A stretch of DNA of 7,984 nt from positions 1 through 7,984 of the forward strand of contig JAFUJY010000103.1 of assembly GCA_017467985.1 (NCBI GenBank). The letters run 5' to 3'. This DNA comes from Bacillota bacterium (GTDB taxonomy: Bacteria; Bacillota; Clostridia; Lachnospirales; Bianqueaceae). The position numbers and the translations under genes were made by a program. The notes beneath the pieces were generated by a model. That model worked only from the letters and a program-made list of their open reading frames with translations. It did not search any database and was not told where the DNA came from. Position 1 is the first letter of the stretch. The number at the start of each line of letters is the position of its first letter. Positions 6,184 through 7,984 of this stretch are shown one piece after another.

Positions 6184-6933
6184 ATGAAACTTACTTTTTT
6201 AGGCACGGCTTGCGGCTTTCCGGAGAAAGACCGCCATTGTACATGTATGCTGTTGGAGACCCAGGGTCGCCTGTATTTGGTGGATGCAGGGGCCCCGGTG
6301 GTGGATATTCTTGCCCAAACCGGCAGAAAAGTGGAGGCTGTGAAGGGCGTATTTTTGTCCCATTTTCATTTTGACCACTGTGTGGGTGTGCTGCAGCTGA
6401 TGGACCTGGCCATGAACTATTATCGGGGCAGCGAATTTAACTTGTATACGCCCCAGCAGCACGAGGTGCTGGCGATAAAAGGCATGATCGCAGCTTCGGG
6501 CGCCCAGTGTGAATCAGAGCGGGTGAAAATGTTGGCATATAATGAAAACTTGGTTTTTGATGATGGTTATTTGAAGTTGATACCCATCCAGACCCGACAC
6601 ACCTGTAATAATCCTGCTTCTATCATCAAGTCCTATGCCTTTTATGTGGAAACGGAGGGCAAGCGGCTACTTTTTACCAATGATATGTCCATGCATTTTA
6701 TGGGGGACGACTTCCCGAAGATTGCCTATGAGGGTCATTTTGATCTGGTGGTGACAGAGGGAGCCCACTTCACCGCAGCGGAGCTGGAAGAGAAGGTGAG
6801 CACCATTGATATGGACGTGCTGGCAGTCACCCATGTGAACATGGACGAAAATTATGAGGGACTGAAGGCTATGCAAGGTCGGTATGACTTTCAGGTCGTG
6901 CTGCCCAAGGATGGGGACGAGATTGAGGTGTAA
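6184..6933 (+). CDS. MBL-fold metal-dependent hydrolase
   Basis: A 249-residue protein of the metallo-beta-lactamase fold, probably cytoplasmic as it has no signal peptide. The N-terminus MKLTFLGTACGFP and the metal motif HFHFDH (60-65) are typical. His139 (TRHT), Asp167 (FTND) and His217 (THV) complete a two-metal site arranged as in the RNase Z-like hydrolases, although the exosite arm of RNase Z is not evident, so tRNA processing should not be assumed. The substrate is unknown. Ribosome binding site AAGGGGG (6167-6173) lies 10 bases upstream, and the gap to the ATPase gene is 16 bases with no clear promoter. It may therefore be transcribed from the ATPase promoter, although its codon use looks like that of the upstream housekeeping genes. 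A strong terminator follows directly. Confidence 0.9.
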   Translation: MKLTFLGTACGFPEKDRHCTCMLLETQGRLYLVDAGAPVVDILAQTGRKVEAVKGVFLSHFHFDHCVGVLQLMDLAMNYYRGSEFNLYTPQQHEVLAIKGMIAASGAQCESERVKMLAYNENLVFDDGYLKLIPIQTRHTCNNPASIIKSYAFYVETEGKRLLFTNDMSMHFMGDDFPKIAYEGHFDLVVTEGAHFTAAELEEKVSTIDMDVLAVTHVNMDENYEGLKAMQGRYDFQVVLPKDGDEIEV

Positions 6934-6934
6934 G

Positions 6935-6980
6935 AAAGAGGACTTCTAACTCACATGAGAAGGAAGTCCTCTTTTACTTT
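6935..6980 (+). terminator. Rho-independent terminator after the MBL gene
   Basis: AAAGAGGACTTC (6935-6946) pairs perfectly with GAAGTCCTCTTT (6963-6974). The 16-base loop itself contains CTCA/TGAG (6950-6953 with 6956-6959). A TTTTACTTTT tract (6972-6981) follows. The stem begins 2 bases after the stop codon. The A-rich 5' flank could give some termination on the - strand too, where the PadR remnant ends 12 bases away. Confidence 0.9.
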
Positions 6981-6986
6981 TGATGT

Positions 6987-7142
6987 TTAGTGTTGTGTAC
7001 TATCCAGTATTGCATAAACACCAGCCGTCAATTCCCAATATTTAGTTTTTAACTGTTCCAGATAAGCCAGACCGCTATCGGTAATGTGATAATGCACGAT
7101 GCGGCGACGACCGTCAAGGGAGAAGGTAGAGGCGGGCTTGAC
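6987..7142 (-). pseudogene. PadR-family regulator remnant (C-terminal 51 codons)
   Basis: Read on the - strand, bases 7142 to 6987 encode 51 residues ending in TAA. The stretch DGRRRIVHYHITDSGLAYLE followed by QLKTKYWELTAGVYAIL matches the wing and final helix of PadR-type winged-helix repressors, where the pattern is GxRRxxYxLTxxG, then a helix with a conserved Trp. The N-terminal half, including the recognition helix, is missing. Upstream on the - strand the frame stays open to about 7240 but reads as A+T-rich non-PadR residues and holds no ATG. PadR proteins usually repress a neighbouring transporter or stress gene; none remains here. The fragment is best read as decay after a deletion or insertion at about 7140. 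Confidence 0.75.
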
Positions 7143-7166
7143 AATATAAAATAACTGTTGTATGAT
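7138..7166 (+). promoter_or_regulatory. Near-consensus sigma-A promoter of the 7221 lipoprotein gene
   Basis: A perfect -35 box TTGACA (7138-7143), a 17-base spacer and TATGAT (7161-7166). Transcription would begin near 7173, about 48 bases before the ATG. The -35 box lies across the point where the PadR remnant breaks off. The leader holds the ribosome binding region GGTGGGGTGGA (7203-7213), 7 bases before the start. Confidence 0.8.
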
Positions 7167-7220
7167 TATTATAAGAAATGACTGGATAAGATAAAGATTT
7201 TTGGTGGGGTGGATATTAGT

Positions 7221-7984
7221 ATGAAAAAGATAGAGTTAATACTACTTTGTATGCTTGTATGCATCATATTAGTTGGATGTACCACAGTTCAGCTGCCGGA
7301 AAAGAAACAGCCGAGGGAAAAGCTGGAAGAAAAGGTGAGTGCTTTTTTTGATCAAGGAGAGATGAGATTTATAGGCACTACAACGGCATCAGAAGATGAA
7401 TTCGAAAGAAAGTATTATGCAGATTTGCAGCGTTGGGAAGACGAGACCTATGAATATCTGCTGGATCAGGACCTTGGATATTTAGTTCGGTTCTGGAAAA
7501 AAGCGGATAGCGAATTAACGGAGAAAGTCGCTGCAACCGAAGAAGAGAGAAAGGTATTTTCAGTTAAGATATTTGGATGGAATCTTGGAGATTATATGAC
7601 AGAAGGGGCAGAGGTGGTATTTGAGCGTGCGGGGCACGATATAAGCATGCACGAGTATGATGGGCAAGTCCCTACCGGTTTGTCTGCATCACTATCCTTT
7701 GATGATGAGGGGCGGTTGTTGGGTGGCACTTTTGATGTAGATATTGTAGAAGACAAAAGCGAGGAAGATTTGTTGACATTGACAGAGGCTTATAAAAAAG
7801 CCAGGCGTTATGTGGCAAAGCAGGAAGGAAAGTGGGCGTACCAATACAAATTAGTGGAAGAACGCTGTCGGTTGGTCGTTCATAATGGGAGATATGAGTG
7901 GCAGGTGTTTATGAATGATGGAGACATAACGGTAGTGGTGGATGCAGTGACCGGTGAATGTATTAGGTGGTATAAAGTGGAGTA
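7221..7984 (+). CDS. Lipoprotein of unknown function with PepSY-like C-terminus (3' end at window edge)
   Basis: An open frame of 254 codons plus two bases (TA) at the window edge, which could be the start of a stop codon; the protein may therefore be almost complete. MKK, a hydrophobic segment and the lipobox LVGC make Cys20 the lipidated residue, so it is anchored outside the cytoplasmic membrane. The mature part is acidic and mixed alpha/beta: residues 31-110 are charged and helical, and 111-175 look beta-rich. Residues 224-250 (YEWQVF ... ITVVVDAVTGECIRWY) resemble a PepSY unit, a small domain common in secreted peptidase inhibitors and lipoproteins. I do not recognise the rest. It has its own promoter at 7138-7166 and is A+T-rich compared with the upstream housekeeping genes. 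Confidence 0.8.
   Translation, partial: MKKIELILLCMLVCIILVGCTTVQLPEKKQPREKLEEKVSAFFDQGEMRFIGTTTASEDEFERKYYADLQRWEDETYEYLLDQDLGYLVRFWKKADSELTEKVAATEEERKVFSVKIFGWNLGDYMTEGAEVVFERAGHDISMHEYDGQVPTGLSASLSFDDEGRLLGGTFDVDIVEDKSEEDLLTLTEAYKKARRYVAKQEGKWAYQYKLVEERCRLVVHNGRYEWQVFMNDGDITVVVDAVTGECIRWYKVE

Noticed and set aside
7143..7240. Extension of the PadR - strand frame toward a full gene
   Set aside because: The frame is open but has no ATG and its residues (Ile/Leu/Tyr/Asn-rich) do not match the PadR recognition helix; it is the promoter and leader of the next gene.

Overview
The window is about 8 kb of bacterial DNA that looks like a Clostridia (Bacillota) chromosome. The Gram-positive lipoproteins, the AGGAGG-type ribosome binding sites, the sigma-A promoters and the style of the MATE and DUF3048 proteins all point that way. 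This is my inference; no rRNA or other marker gene is present to fix the genus. Every intact gene is on the + strand.

Bases 1-377 hold the 3' end of trmB (tRNA guanine-N7 methyltransferase). A promoter at 387-415 then starts a tight four-gene block: an unrecognised 90-aa Arg-rich protein, a nucleoside hydrolase-family protein, a DUF3048 lipoprotein with a Glu/Ser/Lys repeat linker, and a MATE-family multidrug exporter. Gaps are 15-21 bases, and the MATE start is set inside or next to a perfect 11-bp hairpin. The block ends at a large stem-loop terminator (4198-4270), whose 3' arm is repeated twice more, giving a three-unit array up to 4355.

Bases 4356-6167 form a self-contained and visibly more A+T-rich module. 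Three AAAYACGAA boxes spaced exactly 11 bases apart sit just upstream of a strong extended -10 promoter. That promoter drives a 574-aa protein joining an XRE-type helix-turn-helix, an AAA+ ATPase of the AAA_14/DUF4143 (COG1373) kind and a C-terminal PD-(D/E)XK-like motif. It looks like an accessory, self-regulated gene of unknown role and is the best candidate here for something undescribed. A metallo-beta-lactamase-fold hydrolase follows 16 bases later and ends at a strong terminator (6935-6980).

Downstream is a 51-residue remnant of a PadR-family regulator on the - strand, with its 5' part missing. Its break point carries a near-perfect sigma-A promoter (TTGACA-N17-TATGAT) facing the other way. 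This promoter leads into a second lipoprotein gene, unrecognised apart from a PepSY-like C-terminus, which reaches the window end. The 5' gene block thus looks like housekeeping chromosome, while the stretch from about 4200 onward shows repeats, gene decay and acquired genes.
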